A program made the position numbers and the translations under genes. 64,000 bases of DNA from Deinococcus alpinitundrae (GTDB taxonomy: Bacteria; Deinococcota; Deinococci; Deinococcales; Deinococcaceae): positions 248,001 through 312,000 of the forward strand of contig NZ_WXZL01000001.1 in NCBI RefSeq assembly GCF_009982895.1, written 5' to 3'. The number at the start of each line of letters is the position of its first letter. Position 1 is the stretch's first letter. The notes under the pieces are model-generated. The model was not told the DNA's origin. It worked only from the letters and a program-made list of their open reading frames with translations, and searched no databases. Below, piece after piece: positions 1 to 11,399 of this stretch.

Positions 1-1504
1 CGTGGATGACTTGCTCCTCCTCGGTCACATTCATGCCGACGCTGGTGGCGCGGCGGTAACCGCGCTGCTTGGTCACTTCTTCCGCCACCGTCTGGCCGCC
101 GTCCGCGTTCAAGTCAGCGACGACGATATGCGCGCCGTCCGCCGCCAGCCGGTGGGCAATCGCCCGCCCGATACCGCTGGCCGCGCCCGTGATCAGCGCC
201 ACGTGGCCTTCCAGCGCTTTGGGCGCGGGTTTGAGGCTGAGTTTGTAGAGTTCCATCGGCCAGTATTCGATGGCGTAGCTCTCGGCCGCCGACAGGCTCA
301 CGAAGCCGCTGAGGCTGCTGGCCGACTTCATGACCTGAATGGCGCGGGTATACAGCTGACGCGAGACGTCGGCTCCCTGGGCGTCGGGACCGCTGGTCAC
401 CATGCCCAGCCCCGGAATCAGCACCACGCGCGGTGAGGGCGTGAACATCACGTCGCCCTCCGACTTGTTGGCGTCGAAGTAGGCGGCGTACTCGGTCTTG
501 AAGCGCTGTACGCCGTCCTGTACTGCGGCTTTGAGGCCGTCAAGTCCTTGCTCCGGCGTCCAGGCGAGGTACAGCGGCACCCGCTTGGTGTGCACGAGAT
601 GATCCGGGCAGGCCGCGCCCACCTGCGAGAGTCCAGCAGCGGCATTGGAGTTGACGAATTCCAGAATGTTCGGCGAGGTGTCCACGTCCAGAATCACCGG
701 ACGCGCTCCTTTCATCGCGCCGCGCAGCAGCGGCAGCACCGCTGTCAGCAGCGCATTTCTCTGATCGTCCGGCACGCTCTGAACCTTCGCACCGCCGAAC
801 GGCTGGGCCTCGGCATGGGCGTCGAGGTAGGCCTGGGCCTCACCGATGATCTGCAAGGTCTTCTCATAACTCGCTTTGGACGTGTCGCCCCAGGTGACCA
901 GACCGTGCTTGCCCATCACGACAGCTTCCAGCTTGGGATTGCCGCGCACCGCTGCGCCGATCTGCTGCGATAAGGTAAAGCCGGGCCGGATGTAGTCCAC
1001 CCAGGCGGCCCTGTCGCCGTAGATCTCGCGCATCACGTCGGGGCCGTTGGGTGTGCAGGCGATGGCAATGAGGGCGTCGGGGTGGGTGTGGTCGACGTGT
1101 TTGGCCGGAACGAAGGCGTGCAGCAGCGTCTCGATGCTCTGGCGCGGGCGGCCCACCTTGAAGGCGGTACGGTCGAGGTAAGCCGTCATCTCCTCGTCGG
1201 TCATCTCGGCGCGGTCGAACAGGGGCAGCACCTCGTCGAGCTTGAGTCCAGCAAAGCCTGCTGGGGTGATGGTGGCGATGTCCGACCCCGACCCCTTGAC
1301 CCACAGCACCGTCACGTCGCGGCCCAGGTGGTCTTTCTCCACGCTCTTGGTGCTGGTGTTGCCGCCGTAGATATTGACCAGGGTGCGGTCCGAGCCGAGC
1401 AGGTTGGAGCGGTAGGAAAGCGAGGTGAGGCCGTCCGAGTTGGGCGCGTCGGCGTCGTTCCAGCGGTTTTCGATCAGGGTTGAACGCGGCTGGGTGTCGG
1501 TCAT
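1..1504 (-). CDS. rhaD: Bifunctional rhamnulose-1-phosphate aldolase / lactaldehyde dehydrogenase (C-terminus cut by window edge)
   Basis: The visible 501 codons open with a class II aldolase domain (about residues 25-390) that would split L-rhamnulose-1-phosphate into dihydroxyacetone phosphate and lactaldehyde. A short-chain dehydrogenase domain follows, starting with VALITGAASGIGRAIAHRLA, a glycine-rich NAD site expected to oxidise lactaldehyde. This fusion is typical of the RhaD/YuxG family of about 700 residues, so roughly 200 residues lie outside the window. The ATG at 1504 is preceded on the minus strand by an AAGGAG-type ribosome site. It lies 54 bp after rhaI, so the two are probably co-transcribed. 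The family call is firm; the exact sugar is inferred from the neighbours. Confidence 0.93.
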   Translation of the reverse strand, partial: MTDTQPRSTLIENRWNDADAPNSDGLTSLSYRSNLLGSDRTLVNIYGGNTSTKSVEKDHLGRDVTVLWVKGSGSDIATITPAGFAGLKLDEVLPLFDRAEMTDEEMTAYLDRTAFKVGRPRQSIETLLHAFVPAKHVDHTHPDALIAIACTPNGPDVMREIYGDRAAWVDYIRPGFTLSQQIGAAVRGNPKLEAVVMGKHGLVTWGDTSKASYEKTLQIIGEAQAYLDAHAEAQPFGGAKVQSVPDDQRNALLTAVLPLLRGAMKGARPVILDVDTSPNILEFVNSNAAAGLSQVGAACPDHLVHTKRVPLYLAWTPEQGLDGLKAAVQDGVQRFKTEYAAYFDANKSEGDVMFTPSPRVVLIPGLGMVTSGPDAQGADVSRQLYTRAIQVMKSASSLSGFVSLSAAESYAIEYWPMELYKLSLKPAPKALEGHVALITGAASGIGRAIAHRLAADGAHIVVADLNADGGQTVAEEVTKQRGYRRATSVGMNVTEEEQVIH

Positions 1505-1558
1505 AAGGCTCCTTGCAGATTGGGTTTTAGAACGTGGGTGATGGCACAGACCAGCGGG

Positions 1559-2773
1559 TTAGCTTCTGACTTGTTCCTTGACCGGATAGCCGCCGCCGCC
1601 GGTCTGGATGCCGCGCTCACGAGCAACTTTTTCCTGATAACCGCCCGCCCGGTGCGCCTGAATCGGCTCAGGGTTGAGGCCCATTTCGGCGCGGAGTTCC
1701 ATCAAGAGTGGGCGCACGTCGGTCTTGAAAGCGTCCATCATCACGCGGTGGGCGGCCAGCACATCACCCTGGCCCTGCGCTTCTTTCAGCAGGTCCCGGT
1801 CGATCAGCAGCGCCTTGGCGTAGGCTTCCTGGCAATTCAGCACACTTTGCAGCATGGCTTCCACCTTCGGCTCGATGTTGTGACTCTGGTCGATCATGTA
1901 AGCCAGGTTCTGGGCGGTGCGGCAGGTCAGGTCGTCGGCTGATTGCGCGGCGAAGACCAGCTCAGCGTAAATGCAGAACAGCTCGAACGGGTTGGACGTG
2001 CCCACGATCAGGTCGTCGTCGCCGTAGCGGCGGGCGTTGAAGTGGAATCCCCCCAGCCGCCCCTCGTCGAGCAGAAAAGACACGATCTGCTCGATGTTGA
2101 CGCCCTGTGCGTGGTGCCCGAGATCGACCAGCACCTGGGCCTTGTCGCCGATAGCGAGGCAGTGGGCATACGACGCGCCCCAGTCGAACAGATCGGTGGC
2201 GTAGAAGGCCGGTTCGAACAGCTTGTACTCGATGAGCATCCGTGTGCCTTCGGGCAGGGCGTCGTGAACGCGCTTCAGAGCTGCGCGCATCCGGTGCTTT
2301 CTGGCGCGCAGATCGTCCTGCCCGGCGTAGTTGGTGCCGTCGGCAAACCACAGTGAGAGGTCGCGGCTGCCGGTCTTCTTCATCACCTCAACACAATCGA
2401 GCAGATGCGCGATGGCCTGTTCGCGCACCGCTTCATCCGGATTGGTGACGCTGCCGAGCCGGTAGGCCTCGTCCTGAAAGACATTGGGATTGATTGCGCC
2501 GAGGGTCAGGCCGCGCTGGGCCGCGTACCTGACCAGCTCACCGTAGTCCTCGACCTCGTCCCAGGGGATGTGCAGCGCCACGCCGGGCGCGATACCGGTC
2601 AGGCGCTGGACCTCGGCAGCGTCGTCGAGCTTCTCCCAGATGTCGCGGGCCGCACCGGGAGCGGCGAAGGTCTTGAAGCGGGTGCCAGAGTTGCCGTAGC
2701 CCCACGAGGGGGTCTCAATGCGCTGGCTTTTGAGAGCTTGCAGGAGATCGGGAGTCAGGCGGGCGGGGGTCAT
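1559..2773 (-). CDS. rhaI: L-rhamnose isomerase, RhaI type
   Basis: This 404-residue cytoplasmic enzyme is predicted to convert L-rhamnose to L-rhamnulose, the first catabolic step. It looks like the Pseudomonas/rhizobial RhaI class, a TIM-barrel related to xylose isomerase, and not E. coli RhaA. Metal-site-like stretches include [14 protein letters not shown] and [15 protein letters not shown] (about residues 180-240). The length fits the family. The ATG at 2773 has AAAGGAG at good spacing. It lies between rhaR (67 bp upstream) and rhaD (54 bp downstream) in one leftward operon. Confidence 0.93.
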   Translation of the reverse strand: MTPARLTPDLLQALKSQRIETPSWGYGNSGTRFKTFAAPGAARDIWEKLDDAAEVQRLTGIAPGVALHIPWDEVEDYGELVRYAAQRGLTLGAINPNVFQDEAYRLGSVTNPDEAVREQAIAHLLDCVEVMKKTGSRDLSLWFADGTNYAGQDDLRARKHRMRAALKRVHDALPEGTRMLIEYKLFEPAFYATDLFDWGASYAHCLAIGDKAQVLVDLGHHAQGVNIEQIVSFLLDEGRLGGFHFNARRYGDDDLIVGTSNPFELFCIYAELVFAAQSADDLTCRTAQNLAYMIDQSHNIEPKVEAMLQSVLNCQEAYAKALLIDRDLLKEAQGQGDVLAAHRVMMDAFKTDVRPLLMELRAEMGLNPEPIQAHRAGGYQEKVARERGIQTGGGGYPVKEQVRS

Positions 2774-2840
2774 GTGGCTCCTTTGGGCAGGGAAGCGGAA
2801 ATGAGATCGGGTCTGATGGGCTGACTCAAGGGCTTTCTTA

Positions 2841-3617
2841 TCACTCGGCCACGATCAGCTGAATGTCGTCCTCATCGAGCTGGCGGCGCAGGTCGGGCGT
2901 CGGCTCGGCCTCGGTGATCAGGGTGTTGATATCGGCGTGGGTGGCAATCGTCGCCAGCGCCCGGCGGCCCAGCTTGCTGCTGTCGAGCAGCGCCACCACG
3001 CTGCTGCCGCTGCGAATCAGGGCCTGCTTGGCTCCGACTTCCGGCAGGTGCGGGTCGGTGAACCCTGCCCCCGGCGCGTAGCCCTTGGCCGAAAAAAACA
3101 CCAGGTCGGGATGAAGGCGCTGCATGGCGTCGGTGAAAAACGCCCCGACGAACGAGCGGGCAGGGGCATGAAAGTTCCCGCCGACCATCAGAAATGGCAC
3201 GCCAGCGGCGGAAAGGACGTTGGCAGCGTCGAGGCTACAGGCGATGGCCTGCACCTTGCGGGCGGGCAGCAAGCGGGCCAGCGCCAGCGAGGTCGTGCTG
3301 GCGTCAAGCGCCAACGTGTCACCGTCGTGGATCAGGCCCAGGGCTGCTCTGGCGATGCGCTCCTTGGCGTCCACGTTCTGCGCGGCCCGCATCGACTGCG
3401 AGAGTTCCTCGCTGGTCTTGTCGAGCAGTTGCGCGCCGCCGTGAACCCGCAGCAGCTTACCCTGCTCGCACAGCGCATCGAGGTCGCGGCGCACCGTCAT
3501 TTCATGTACGCCAAACTCGGCGGCCAGATCCTTGATCCGCACCACCTTCTCGCTCAGGGCGCGGCGCAGGATGTCTTGCTGCCTCCCCGGCAAGGGAGCC
3601 ACATTGTCGCTTGGCAT
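2841..3617 (-). CDS. rhaR: DeoR-family transcriptional regulator of the rhamnose genes
   Basis: A 258-residue DeoR/GlpR repressor. The N-terminal winged helix-turn-helix contains [20 protein letters not shown], and the C-terminal sugar-phosphate sensor domain contains the usual D-A-S-T-T-S-L and D-S-S-K-L-G-R-R patches. It heads the leftward rhaR-I-D operon and diverges from rhaM, the arrangement seen around rhizobial rhaR. Two ATGs compete. The one at 3617 is preferred because a TAGGAT -10 box (3629-3624, minus strand) ends 6 bases before it, the leaderless pattern repeated across this window. The ATG at 3623 would touch the box. Function as rhamnose repressor is inferred from context. Confidence 0.9.
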   Translation of the reverse strand: MPSDNVAPLPGRQQDILRRALSEKVVRIKDLAAEFGVHEMTVRRDLDALCEQGKLLRVHGGAQLLDKTSEELSQSMRAAQNVDAKERIARAALGLIHDGDTLALDASTTSLALARLLPARKVQAIACSLDAANVLSAAGVPFLMVGGNFHAPARSFVGAFFTDAMQRLHPDLVFFSAKGYAPGAGFTDPHLPEVGAKQALIRSGSSVVALLDSSKLGRRALATIATHADINTLITEAEPTPDLRRQLDEDDIQLIVAE

Positions 3618-3623
3618 AGTCAT

Positions 3624-3673
3624 ATCCTAACATCAAAGGCACAAAAAATAACAAGCTCTTGCAATCTTTTGTG
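3624..3673. promoter_or_regulatory. Divergent rha promoter region with candidate DeoR operator
   Basis: On the minus strand TAGGAT (3629-3624) forms a leaderless -10 for rhaR. An inverted repeat CACAAAA (3640-3646) / TTTTGTG (3667-3673), spaced 20 bases, flanks an inner CAAG-CT-CTTG palindrome near 3653-3662. The stretch is AT-rich between GC-rich genes. The repeats are visible; RhaR binding here is an inference. Confidence 0.5.
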
Positions 3674-3750
3674 AAGTGGTGTTGAATGGGGCCAGTTCAC
3701 AGTTGACCCACCCGTTTGCCACCCCACGTCTCTTTGCGTTCTGGGAGCTT

Positions 3751-4080
3751 ATGTCGACACCGCATCACCGAGTCTGCTTTCTGCTCCAGGTGCGCCCGGA
3801 GCGTCTGGACGAATACAAAACCCGCCACCAATCGGTCTGGCCCGACATGCTCGCGGCCCTCTCGGAAACGGGATGGCACAACTACTCCCTCTTCTTGAAG
3901 GATGACGGCCTGCTCGTCGGCTACTTTGAAACACCCGATCTGGCAGCGGCGCAGTCCGGCATGGCGAAGACAGAGGTCAACGCCCGCTGGCAAGCCGAGA
4001 TGGCTTCCTTCTTCGTGGACCTCGAAGGCACGCCCGATCAGGGCTTTTTGCAGTTGAACGAGGTGTTTCACCTTGACTGA
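3751..4080 (+). CDS. rhaM: L-rhamnose mutarotase
   Basis: A 109-residue protein of the RhaM/RhaU family, which interconverts alpha and beta anomers of L-rhamnose. It starts [20 protein letters not shown] and carries the conserved H-x-S-V-W-P-D-M and G-W-H-N-Y-S-L-F patches. The ATG at 3751 follows a GGGAG ribosome site; an in-frame GTG at 3676 lacks one and would add 25 non-conserved residues. Its stop overlaps the start of rhaT. It is the first gene of the rightward uptake operon. Confidence 0.93.
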   Translation: MSTPHHRVCFLLQVRPERLDEYKTRHQSVWPDMLAALSETGWHNYSLFLKDDGLLVGYFETPDLAAAQSGMAKTEVNARWQAEMASFFVDLEGTPDQGFLQLNEVFHLD

Positions 4081-5602
4081 GACGCCGACGAGCACACCGC
4101 CGCTGCTGACCCTCAGCCATGCCAGCAAAGCCTTCGGCCCGGTGCAGGCGCTCTCGGACGTGAGCATCGAGCTGTTTCCCGGCGAAGCGCACGCCCTGCT
4201 CGGCGAGAACGGGGCGGGCAAATCCACCTTCGTCAAGATTCTGGCCGGAGTTCACCGCCGCGACAGTGGCGCACTGCAAGTCGGCGGGCAGGACGCCAAT
4301 TTCCACTCGCCCGGCGAGGCGACGGCGGCGGGCATCGCCATCATTTATCAGGAACCGACCCTCTTTCCCGACCTCAGCGTGGCTGAGAACGTGCTGATGG
4401 GGCGGCAACCGCTGGCAGGTCTGGGCCGGATTGACCGGGCGACCATGCGCCAGCAGGTGGCGAAGATTCTGAGCGAGCTGGGCGTCAACCTCGACCCGGC
4501 CCGGCGGGTGCGCGGCCTGAGCATCGCCGATCAGCAACTCGTCGAGATTGCCAAGGCGCTGTCCCTGAACGCCAACATTCTGATCATGGACGAGCCGACG
4601 GCGGCGCTGACCTTGTCGGAAACCGAACGCCTGTTCAAGGTGGTCCGAAGCCTGCGGGCACGCGGCGCGGCGGTGCTGTTCATCACCCACCGATTGGAGG
4701 AGGTCTTCGCCGAGTGCCAGCGCGTCACCATCATGCGCGACGGAATGTGGGTGTCGAGCGGCCCCATTGCCGAGTACGACACCGATAAAGTCGTGCGGCA
4801 GATGGTCGGGCGTGATCTGGGCGAACTGTACCCGCACGGCGAGGCACAGCTCGGCGAGGTGGCACTCTCGGTGCGCGGCCTCACTCAGCCGGGTGTCTTC
4901 AGGAACATCAGTTTTGAAGTGCGCCGGGGCGAGATCGTCGGGCTGGCGGGGCTGGTCGGGGCCGGGCGCAGCGAGGTGGCGCGGGCCATCTTCGGCATCG
5001 ATCCGCGCGAGGCGGGCGAGGTGAAAGTGAACGGGCATGTCCTCACGCCGCTCAGCCCGCAGACGACCATGGCCGCAGGCCTCGGCCTGGTGCCGGAAGA
5101 CCGCCGCCAGCAAGGACTGGTAATGGACATGAGCATCGAGAGAAATGCCAACCTCGCCATCCTGAACCGGCTTCGCAAGGGCTGGCTGATGGACCGCGCC
5201 GCCGAGGCCGACAATGCCCGCCAGTGGACCGAGAAGCTGCGGCTCAAGGCGCACAGTTTGTCCGACCCGGCCAGCAGCTTGTCGGGCGGCAACCAGCAGA
5301 AGGTGGTGCTGGCCAAGTGGCTGGCGACGAATCCCAGCGTGCTGATCGTGGACGAGCCGACGCGCGGCATCGACGTGGGCGCGAAGGCCGAGGTGCATCG
5401 AACCTTGTCGGAGCTGGCCGCGTCAGGACTGGCGGTGCTGATGATTTCCAGCGATCTGCCGGAAGTGCTGGGTATGGCGGGGCGCATTCTGGTGATGCGT
5501 GAGGGCGAACTGGTGGGCGAGGTCAGCCGCGCCCAGGCCAGCGAGGAGGCCGTGATGTACCTGGCGACCGGGCAGCACAAACGCCAGGAGGGAGCGGCAT
5601 GA
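4073..5602 (+). CDS. rhaT: Sugar ABC transporter ATP-binding protein (double ABC domain)
   Basis: A 509-residue tandem ATPase of the carbohydrate uptake transporter-2 type that would energise rhamnose import. The first domain has Walker [10 protein letters not shown] near residue 45 but a degenerate signature (RGLSIADQQ). The second has a [10 protein letters not shown]-loop variant and a proper LSGGNQQK signature. This asymmetry is normal for the family. The start is TTG at 4073, overlapping the rhaM stop by 8 bases, which suggests translational coupling. The permease start overlaps its own stop by 4 bases. Confidence 0.92.
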   Translation: MTETPTSTPPLLTLSHASKAFGPVQALSDVSIELFPGEAHALLGENGAGKSTFVKILAGVHRRDSGALQVGGQDANFHSPGEATAAGIAIIYQEPTLFPDLSVAENVLMGRQPLAGLGRIDRATMRQQVAKILSELGVNLDPARRVRGLSIADQQLVEIAKALSLNANILIMDEPTAALTLSETERLFKVVRSLRARGAAVLFITHRLEEVFAECQRVTIMRDGMWVSSGPIAEYDTDKVVRQMVGRDLGELYPHGEAQLGEVALSVRGLTQPGVFRNISFEVRRGEIVGLAGLVGAGRSEVARAIFGIDPREAGEVKVNGHVLTPLSPQTTMAAGLGLVPEDRRQQGLVMDMSIERNANLAILNRLRKGWLMDRAAEADNARQWTEKLRLKAHSLSDPASSLSGGNQQKVVLAKWLATNPSVLIVDEPTRGIDVGAKAEVHRTLSELAASGLAVLMISSDLPEVLGMAGRILVMREGELVGEVSRAQASEEAVMYLATGQHKRQEGAA

Positions 5603-6618
5603 CCGGACGCGCCGCCCCCACGCTCGCTCCGTCCCAGAACTGGTTTGCTCGGCTCCTGCGGGTGCGTGAGGTCAGTCTGGTGGCGCTGCTGCTGATCGTC
5701 ACGCTCGGCACGGCGGCCATCAACCCGCTGTTCCTGAGTTTCGGCAGCCTCAAGGACCTGTTTCTCAACGTCGCCATCATCGCTTTGGTGGTCGTGGGCG
5801 AGACCATCATCTTGCTGATGAAGCACGTCGATCTGAGCGTCAGCAGCGTGGTGGGCCTCAGCGCTTTCCTCTCCGGCTCGCTGTTCGTGGCCTTTCCGGG
5901 GTTGCCACTGCCGCTGGCCTTCGTGTTCGGACTGCTGCTGGGCGCAGTGCTGGGCAGCGTCAACGGCCTGCTGGTCGCCTACGGCAAAGTCCCGGCGCTG
6001 GTCGCCACGCTCGGTACACTGTATGTCTTCAGGGGCGTCACCTACGCGGTGGTGCACGGCGGGCAGATCAACGCCTCCAACCTGCCGCCCGCCTTCCTGG
6101 GTTTTGCCACCGGCAGCGTGCTGGGCATTCCCAATCTGGTGCTGCTGGTCTTGGTGGTCATGCTCGGCTTCGGCATCTATCTGGGCAACTACCGGGGCGG
6201 ACGCGAGTACTACGCACTGGGGTCCAACGCGGAGGCGGCGGTGCTGGCGGGCATCAACGTCAAGCGCCGCACCATGATCGGCTTCGCCCTCAGCGGCGCG
6301 ATTGCCGGGCTGGCCGGGGTGCTGTATCTGGCCCGCTTCGGTACGGTGGACGCCACTGCCGGAACCGGCCTGGAACTTCAGGTCATCGCGGCGGCGGTGG
6401 TCGGCGGCGTCAGCATCAACGGCGGCGTGGGCACCCTCTTCGGTGCGGGCGTCGGAGCGCTGCTCCTCGGCGTGATGGGCAGCGCCCTGGTCACGCTGCG
6501 GGCACCGGGCTTTTACCAGCAGGCCATTCAGGGCGCACTCCTCTTGGCGGCCATCAGCTTCGACATGCTGGCCTCGCGCAGTGCGGCGCGGCGGGCGGCC
6601 AAGGGCAGGCAATCGTGA
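5599..6618 (+). CDS. rhaP: Sugar ABC transporter permease
   Basis: A 339-residue inner-membrane permease of the BPD_transp_2 (ribose/rhamnose) family with about 8-10 hydrophobic helices. The conserved cytoplasmic coupling region includes [17 protein letters not shown]. The ATG overlaps the rhaT stop (ATGA), and its own stop overlaps the rhaQ GTG. It likely pairs with RhaQ as a heterodimeric pore. Confidence 0.91.
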   Translation: MTGRAAPTLAPSQNWFARLLRVREVSLVALLLIVTLGTAAINPLFLSFGSLKDLFLNVAIIALVVVGETIILLMKHVDLSVSSVVGLSAFLSGSLFVAFPGLPLPLAFVFGLLLGAVLGSVNGLLVAYGKVPALVATLGTLYVFRGVTYAVVHGGQINASNLPPAFLGFATGSVLGIPNLVLLVLVVMLGFGIYLGNYRGGREYYALGSNAEAAVLAGINVKRRTMIGFALSGAIAGLAGVLYLARFGTVDATAGTGLELQVIAAAVVGGVSINGGVGTLFGAGVGALLLGVMGSALVTLRAPGFYQQAIQGALLLAAISFDMLASRSAARRAAKGRQS

Positions 6619-7595
6619 AGCGGCGCGGTCTGCTCGGCTGGGAACTGAGCGTTATCGTGCTGGTGTTCGTGGCCCTGTTCGGCGGCGCACTTCTCTCACC
6701 CGACTTTCTGACCGCCTCGAATCTGTCGTTCCTGACCGCCAATTTCAGCGAGGTCGCTTTGATGTCGCTGACCATGACCCTGATCATTCTGGTGGCCGAG
6801 ATCGATCTCTCGGTAGCGTCCATCCTGGGACTGTGCAGTGCGGTGCTGGGCGCACTCTTCGCGGCGGGTTGGCCGATGCCGCTGGCAATTCTGGCGGCCT
6901 TCGGAGTCGGCGGGCTGGCCGGGCTGTTCAACGGTCTCTTGGTCACCCGGCTGGGGCTGCCCTCGCTGGCCGTCACCATCGGCACGCTGGCGCTCTACCG
7001 GGGGCTGGCCTACGTGGTGCTGGGCGACAAGGCCATCGCCGACTTTCCGGCCTTCTATACCAACCTGGGCTTCGGCAGTATCCCCGGCACCCAGATTCCC
7101 ATACCGATGGCGCTGTTCGCGGTGCTGGCGGTCATCACCGCCATTGTGCTGCACGGCACGGCTTTCGGAAGAAGCCTCTACGCCATCGGGGCCAACGAGA
7201 TCGCCGCCCGTTTCGCCGGACTCCAGGTCACGCGGGTCAAGCTGAGCCTGTTCGTCCTCTCGGGCCTGATGTCGGCGCTGGCCGGAACGGTTTACACCTT
7301 CCGCTTTGCCAGTGCGCGGGCCGACAACGCTTCGGGCTTCGAACTCAGCGTCATCGCGGCGGTGCTGCTCGGCGGGGTCAGCATCTTCGGCGGCAAGGGC
7401 AGCGTCGTGGGCACGGTGGCCGCCGTCTTTCTGATCGGCATCATCAACGGCGCACTGACCATCGTGGACGTGTCCAACGAGATTCTGACCATCGTGACGG
7501 GCCTGCTGCTGATCTTCTCGGTGCTGCTGCCCAACCTGCTCGCCCGGGTGCGCTCGGCCCGTGAGCGCCGGGCCAGGGGGAGAGCCGTGAGCTAG
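6615..7595 (+). CDS. rhaQ: Sugar ABC transporter permease
   Basis: A 326-residue second permease, homologous to the preceding one, with the matching motif YAIGANEIAARFAGLQV. It starts with GTG at 6615, overlapping the rhaP stop by 4 bases. About 77 bp separate it from the first binding-protein gene. Two different permeases with one double ATPase is the layout of rhizobial rhamnose transporters. Confidence 0.91.
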   Translation: MKRRGLLGWELSVIVLVFVALFGGALLSPDFLTASNLSFLTANFSEVALMSLTMTLIILVAEIDLSVASILGLCSAVLGALFAAGWPMPLAILAAFGVGGLAGLFNGLLVTRLGLPSLAVTIGTLALYRGLAYVVLGDKAIADFPAFYTNLGFGSIPGTQIPIPMALFAVLAVITAIVLHGTAFGRSLYAIGANEIAARFAGLQVTRVKLSLFVLSGLMSALAGTVYTFRFASARADNASGFELSVIAAVLLGGVSIFGGKGSVVGTVAAVFLIGIINGALTIVDVSNEILTIVTGLLLIFSVLLPNLLARVRSARERRARGRAVS

Positions 7596-7672
7596 CGCCA
7601 GGCGGCCTGACCGCACCCTGATTCAACCTACTTTTGCCCCTTACCCGGCTCCCAACACGCCCTGGAGGAAGT

Positions 7673-8677
<1,005 letters not shown>

Positions 8678-8712
8678 TCTCTCTTTTCAGATTCATGTGT
8701 TCCGGAGGTTTT

Positions 8713-9711
8713 ATGAAACAGCGCACCCTGCTCCTGTCCGCCCTGGCCCTCGGCCTCAGCACGCTGGCCCTGGCCCAGACCCCCGCCCTCAAGAAAGGCC
8801 TCAAGATCACCCTGCTGCCCAAGAACATCAACAACCCCTACAACGTCATCGAGACCAAGGGCGGCCTGGACGCGGCCAAGGAGATCGGGGCCAGCGCCAA
8901 GGTGGTGGGCCCCTCCGACGCGGGCGCGAGTTCTCAGGTCAGCTACATCAACACCGCCATCGCCCAGCGCCAGGACGCCCTGATTCTGGCGGCCAACGAC
9001 GCCAACGCCCTGATTCCCTACCTCAAGCGGGCCATGCAGAGCGGCATGAAAGTCGTTACGATGGACTCCGACACCACTCCCGAGGGCCGCACCCTCTTTA
9101 TCAACCAGGCCAACTCGGAAGGCATTGGCCGCGCCCAGGTGCAACTGCTCGGCAAGCTGATCAACTACAAGGGCGACATCGCCGTTCTGTCGGCCACGCC
9201 CAACGCCACCAACCAGAACACCTGGATCAAGTGGATGCAGGAAGAACTCAAGCTGCCCAAGTACAAGGACATGAAGCTGGTCAAGATTGCTTACGGCAAC
9301 GACGACGACCAGAAGTCCTTCACCGAGATGCAGGGCCTGATTCAGGCCTACCCGAACCTCAAGGGCGTCATCTCGCCGACGACGGTGGGCATCTCGGCGG
9401 GCGCGCGTTACCTCTCGACCAGCGCGCAAAAGGGCAAGGTCATGCTGACTGGCCTGGGCACCCCCAACCAGATGCGCTCGTTTGTCAAGGACGGCACCGT
9501 TTCGGCCTTTCAGCTGTGGAACCCCGGCGACGTGGGCTACCTCGCCACCTATGCGGCGGCGGCACTGGCCAGCGGCCAGATCACCGGCAAGCAGGGCGAG
9601 ACGTTCACGGCGGGCAAACTCGGCAAGTACACCGTCGGCAAGAACGGCGAGATCGTGCTGGGGCCGCCCTACACCTTCGACAAGGCCAACATCGACAAGT
9701 TCGATTTCTGA
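8713..9711 (+). CDS. Rhamnose-type ABC transporter substrate-binding protein, copy 2
   Basis: A 332-residue paralogue of the preceding protein, alike along its whole length (roughly three quarters identical by eye), with its own signal peptide ending LSTLALAQT. The binding-fold patches are conserved (VGPSDAGASSQVSYI). The C-terminal third is nearly identical to copy 1, while residues lining the early ligand lobe differ (NNPYNVIETKGG against NIPYFTTTDNGG). The ATG at 8713 has GGAGG at 8704-8708. This is a tandem duplication 35 bp downstream of copy 1, possibly with a different sugar preference. Confidence 0.9.
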   Translation: MKQRTLLLSALALGLSTLALAQTPALKKGLKITLLPKNINNPYNVIETKGGLDAAKEIGASAKVVGPSDAGASSQVSYINTAIAQRQDALILAANDANALIPYLKRAMQSGMKVVTMDSDTTPEGRTLFINQANSEGIGRAQVQLLGKLINYKGDIAVLSATPNATNQNTWIKWMQEELKLPKYKDMKLVKIAYGNDDDQKSFTEMQGLIQAYPNLKGVISPTTVGISAGARYLSTSAQKGKVMLTGLGTPNQMRSFVKDGTVSAFQLWNPGDVGYLATYAAAALASGQITGKQGETFTAGKLGKYTVGKNGEIVLGPPYTFDKANIDKFDF

Positions 9712-9774
9712 GGCCCGTGGGCAGTGGGGCGTGGGAAAAAGCGCACCGCACACCTGACCCAGCCCTGCCTTTTG

Positions 9775-9811
9775 AACCGCCAACGCTCCCCACCGGGCGA
9801 AGGCGGTTTTG
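9775..9811 (+). terminator. Rho-independent terminator after the rha transport genes
   Basis: AACCGCC (9775-9781) pairs with GGCGGTT (9802-9808) and is followed by TTTTGC. It would end or attenuate the transport operon before the isomerase-like gene. Confidence 0.6.
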
Positions 9812-9910
9812 CTTTCCGACGTTCCTTTGCTCTCTGCGGCGGCCGCCGTATGCCCGCCTGCCCTCTCCCGCTGTGTTCATAGGCCACAAGCAGCGATGAC
9901 AAGGAGTCTC

Positions 9911-11341
9911 ATGCCCCCCACCTATCCGCTCAAGGTCGGCCTCTTCGGCATCGGTCTGGAAGCCTACTGGCCGCAGTTCGAAGGATTAGAAGACCGGCTC
10001 AGGGGTTACGTCTCGCAGGTGGCCGACCACCTCACGCGCCCCGGCGTGGAAGTGGTCAACCTCGGCCTGATCGACTCGCCCGAAAAAGCGCTGGCCGCTG
10101 GTCACACTTTCCGGCAGGGCGACGTGGACCTTCTGTTTCTATACGTCACGACCTACGCGCTCTCTTCCACCGTGCTGCCGGTGCTCCGGCGGGCGGGCGT
10201 GCCGGTGATCATTCTCAATCTGCAACCCACGGCGGCCATCGACTATGCCCGCTTCAACGCGCTGGGCGACCGCACGAAAATGACCGGCGAGTGGCTGGCT
10301 TACTGCTCGGCCTGCCCGGTGCCGGAAATCGCCAACGTGCTGACCCGCGCCGGGCTGCCCTTTTTTCAGGTGACCGGCGTACTGGAAGGCGACGCGCACG
10401 TCTGGAGCGAGGTGGACGGCTGGCTGGCGGCGGCGCGCGTGGCGCACATCATGGCCCACACCCGCCTGGGGCTGATGGGCCGCTACTACAACGGCATGCT
10501 CGACATCTACTCGGACCCCACCTTGCAGGCCATTACCTTCGGCACCCACCTGGAAATGGTGGAACTCGACGAACTCGCGGTCCTGCGGCGGAACGTGAGC
10601 GAGGCTGAGGCGGGCGAGCGGGTGGCCCTGTTCCAGCATGAATTTGAGATTCAACCGGACTGCGACCCGGCCGAACTGATTCGCGCTGCCCGGACCAGTG
10701 TGGCGCTCGACCGCCTGGTGGAACGCCACGACCTCGGTTCGCTGGCCTACTTCGCCGAGTCGGTGCCGGGCCACGAGAACGAGGACGTGATCAGCTCGGT
10801 GATTCTGGGCTGCTCGCTGCTGACCGCGCGCGGCATTCCGGTGGCCGGAGAGTTTGAAATCAAGAATGTCCAGGCCATGAAGATCATGGACGCCCTCGGC
10901 GCGGGCGGTTCGTTCACCGAGTACTACGCGCTGGACTTCAACGATGACGTGGTGCTGATGGGGCACGACGGACCCGGCCACATCGGTATCGCCCAGGGCA
11001 AGACCCGGGTGCGCCCGCTGGAGGTGTATCACGGCAAGGTCGGGCGCGGCCTGAGCGTGGAGATGTCGGTGCAGCGCGGCCCGGTGACGCTGCTGTCGGT
11101 GGTGGAGAGCGGCAGCCGCCTCAAACTCCTGGTGGCTGAGGGCGAGAGCATGGCGGGACCGATTCTGGAAATCGGCAACACCAACAGCCGCTACCGCTTC
11201 TCCGTGGGCGCGCGGCGCTTCGTGGAAGCCTGGAACACCCAGGGACCCGCCCACCACTGCGCGGTCGGGGTGGGGCATCTGGCCGGGCAACTGCACAAGC
11301 TCGGCGCACTGCTGGGGCTGGAGGTGGTGCAGGTGTGCTGA
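9911..11341 (+). CDS. L-arabinose/L-fucose isomerase family protein
   Basis: A 476-residue protein with the three-domain layout of arabinose/fucose isomerases. The N-terminal Rossmann-like part starts KVGLFGIGLEAYWPQFEG. The middle part has LGLMGRYYNGMLDIYSDP. The C-terminal part has GEFEIKNVQAMKIMDALG and DDVVLMGHDGPGH, where metal and substrate residues of the family lie. AAGGAG precedes the ATG at 9911; an ATG at 9896 has no such site. It follows a terminator but shares strand and context with the rha genes. A true rhamnose isomerase is already present, so this enzyme may act on another deoxy- or pentose sugar. Substrate unknown. Confidence 0.82.
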   Translation: MPPTYPLKVGLFGIGLEAYWPQFEGLEDRLRGYVSQVADHLTRPGVEVVNLGLIDSPEKALAAGHTFRQGDVDLLFLYVTTYALSSTVLPVLRRAGVPVIILNLQPTAAIDYARFNALGDRTKMTGEWLAYCSACPVPEIANVLTRAGLPFFQVTGVLEGDAHVWSEVDGWLAAARVAHIMAHTRLGLMGRYYNGMLDIYSDPTLQAITFGTHLEMVELDELAVLRRNVSEAEAGERVALFQHEFEIQPDCDPAELIRAARTSVALDRLVERHDLGSLAYFAESVPGHENEDVISSVILGCSLLTARGIPVAGEFEIKNVQAMKIMDALGAGGSFTEYYALDFNDDVVLMGHDGPGHIGIAQGKTRVRPLEVYHGKVGRGLSVEMSVQRGPVTLLSVVESGSRLKLLVAEGESMAGPILEIGNTNSRYRFSVGARRFVEAWNTQGPAHHCAVGVGHLAGQLHKLGALLGLEVVQVC

Positions 11342-11387
11342 GCGGCTGCGGCCTGGAGAACCCTGTAGAACAGCGCCCCCCGCGTGT

Positions 11388-11393
11388 TAGATT
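11388..11393 (+). promoter_or_regulatory. Leaderless -10 box of the SDR gene
   Basis: TAGATT ends 6 bases before the ATG at 11400, with no ribosome site between. This matches the leaderless pattern of many starts in this window. Confidence 0.6.
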
Positions 11394-11399
11394 TCGGCC

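Noticed and set aside
4885..6612. A 575-codon open frame on the minus strand opposite the ABC transporter genes
   Set aside because: It is the mirror frame of rhaT/rhaP: rich in Arg, Gln, His and Glu, with no ribosome site and no protein family. Other long minus-strand frames such as 3977-5398, 8515-9783, 16625-18136 and 29885-31573 are the same effect of high GC.
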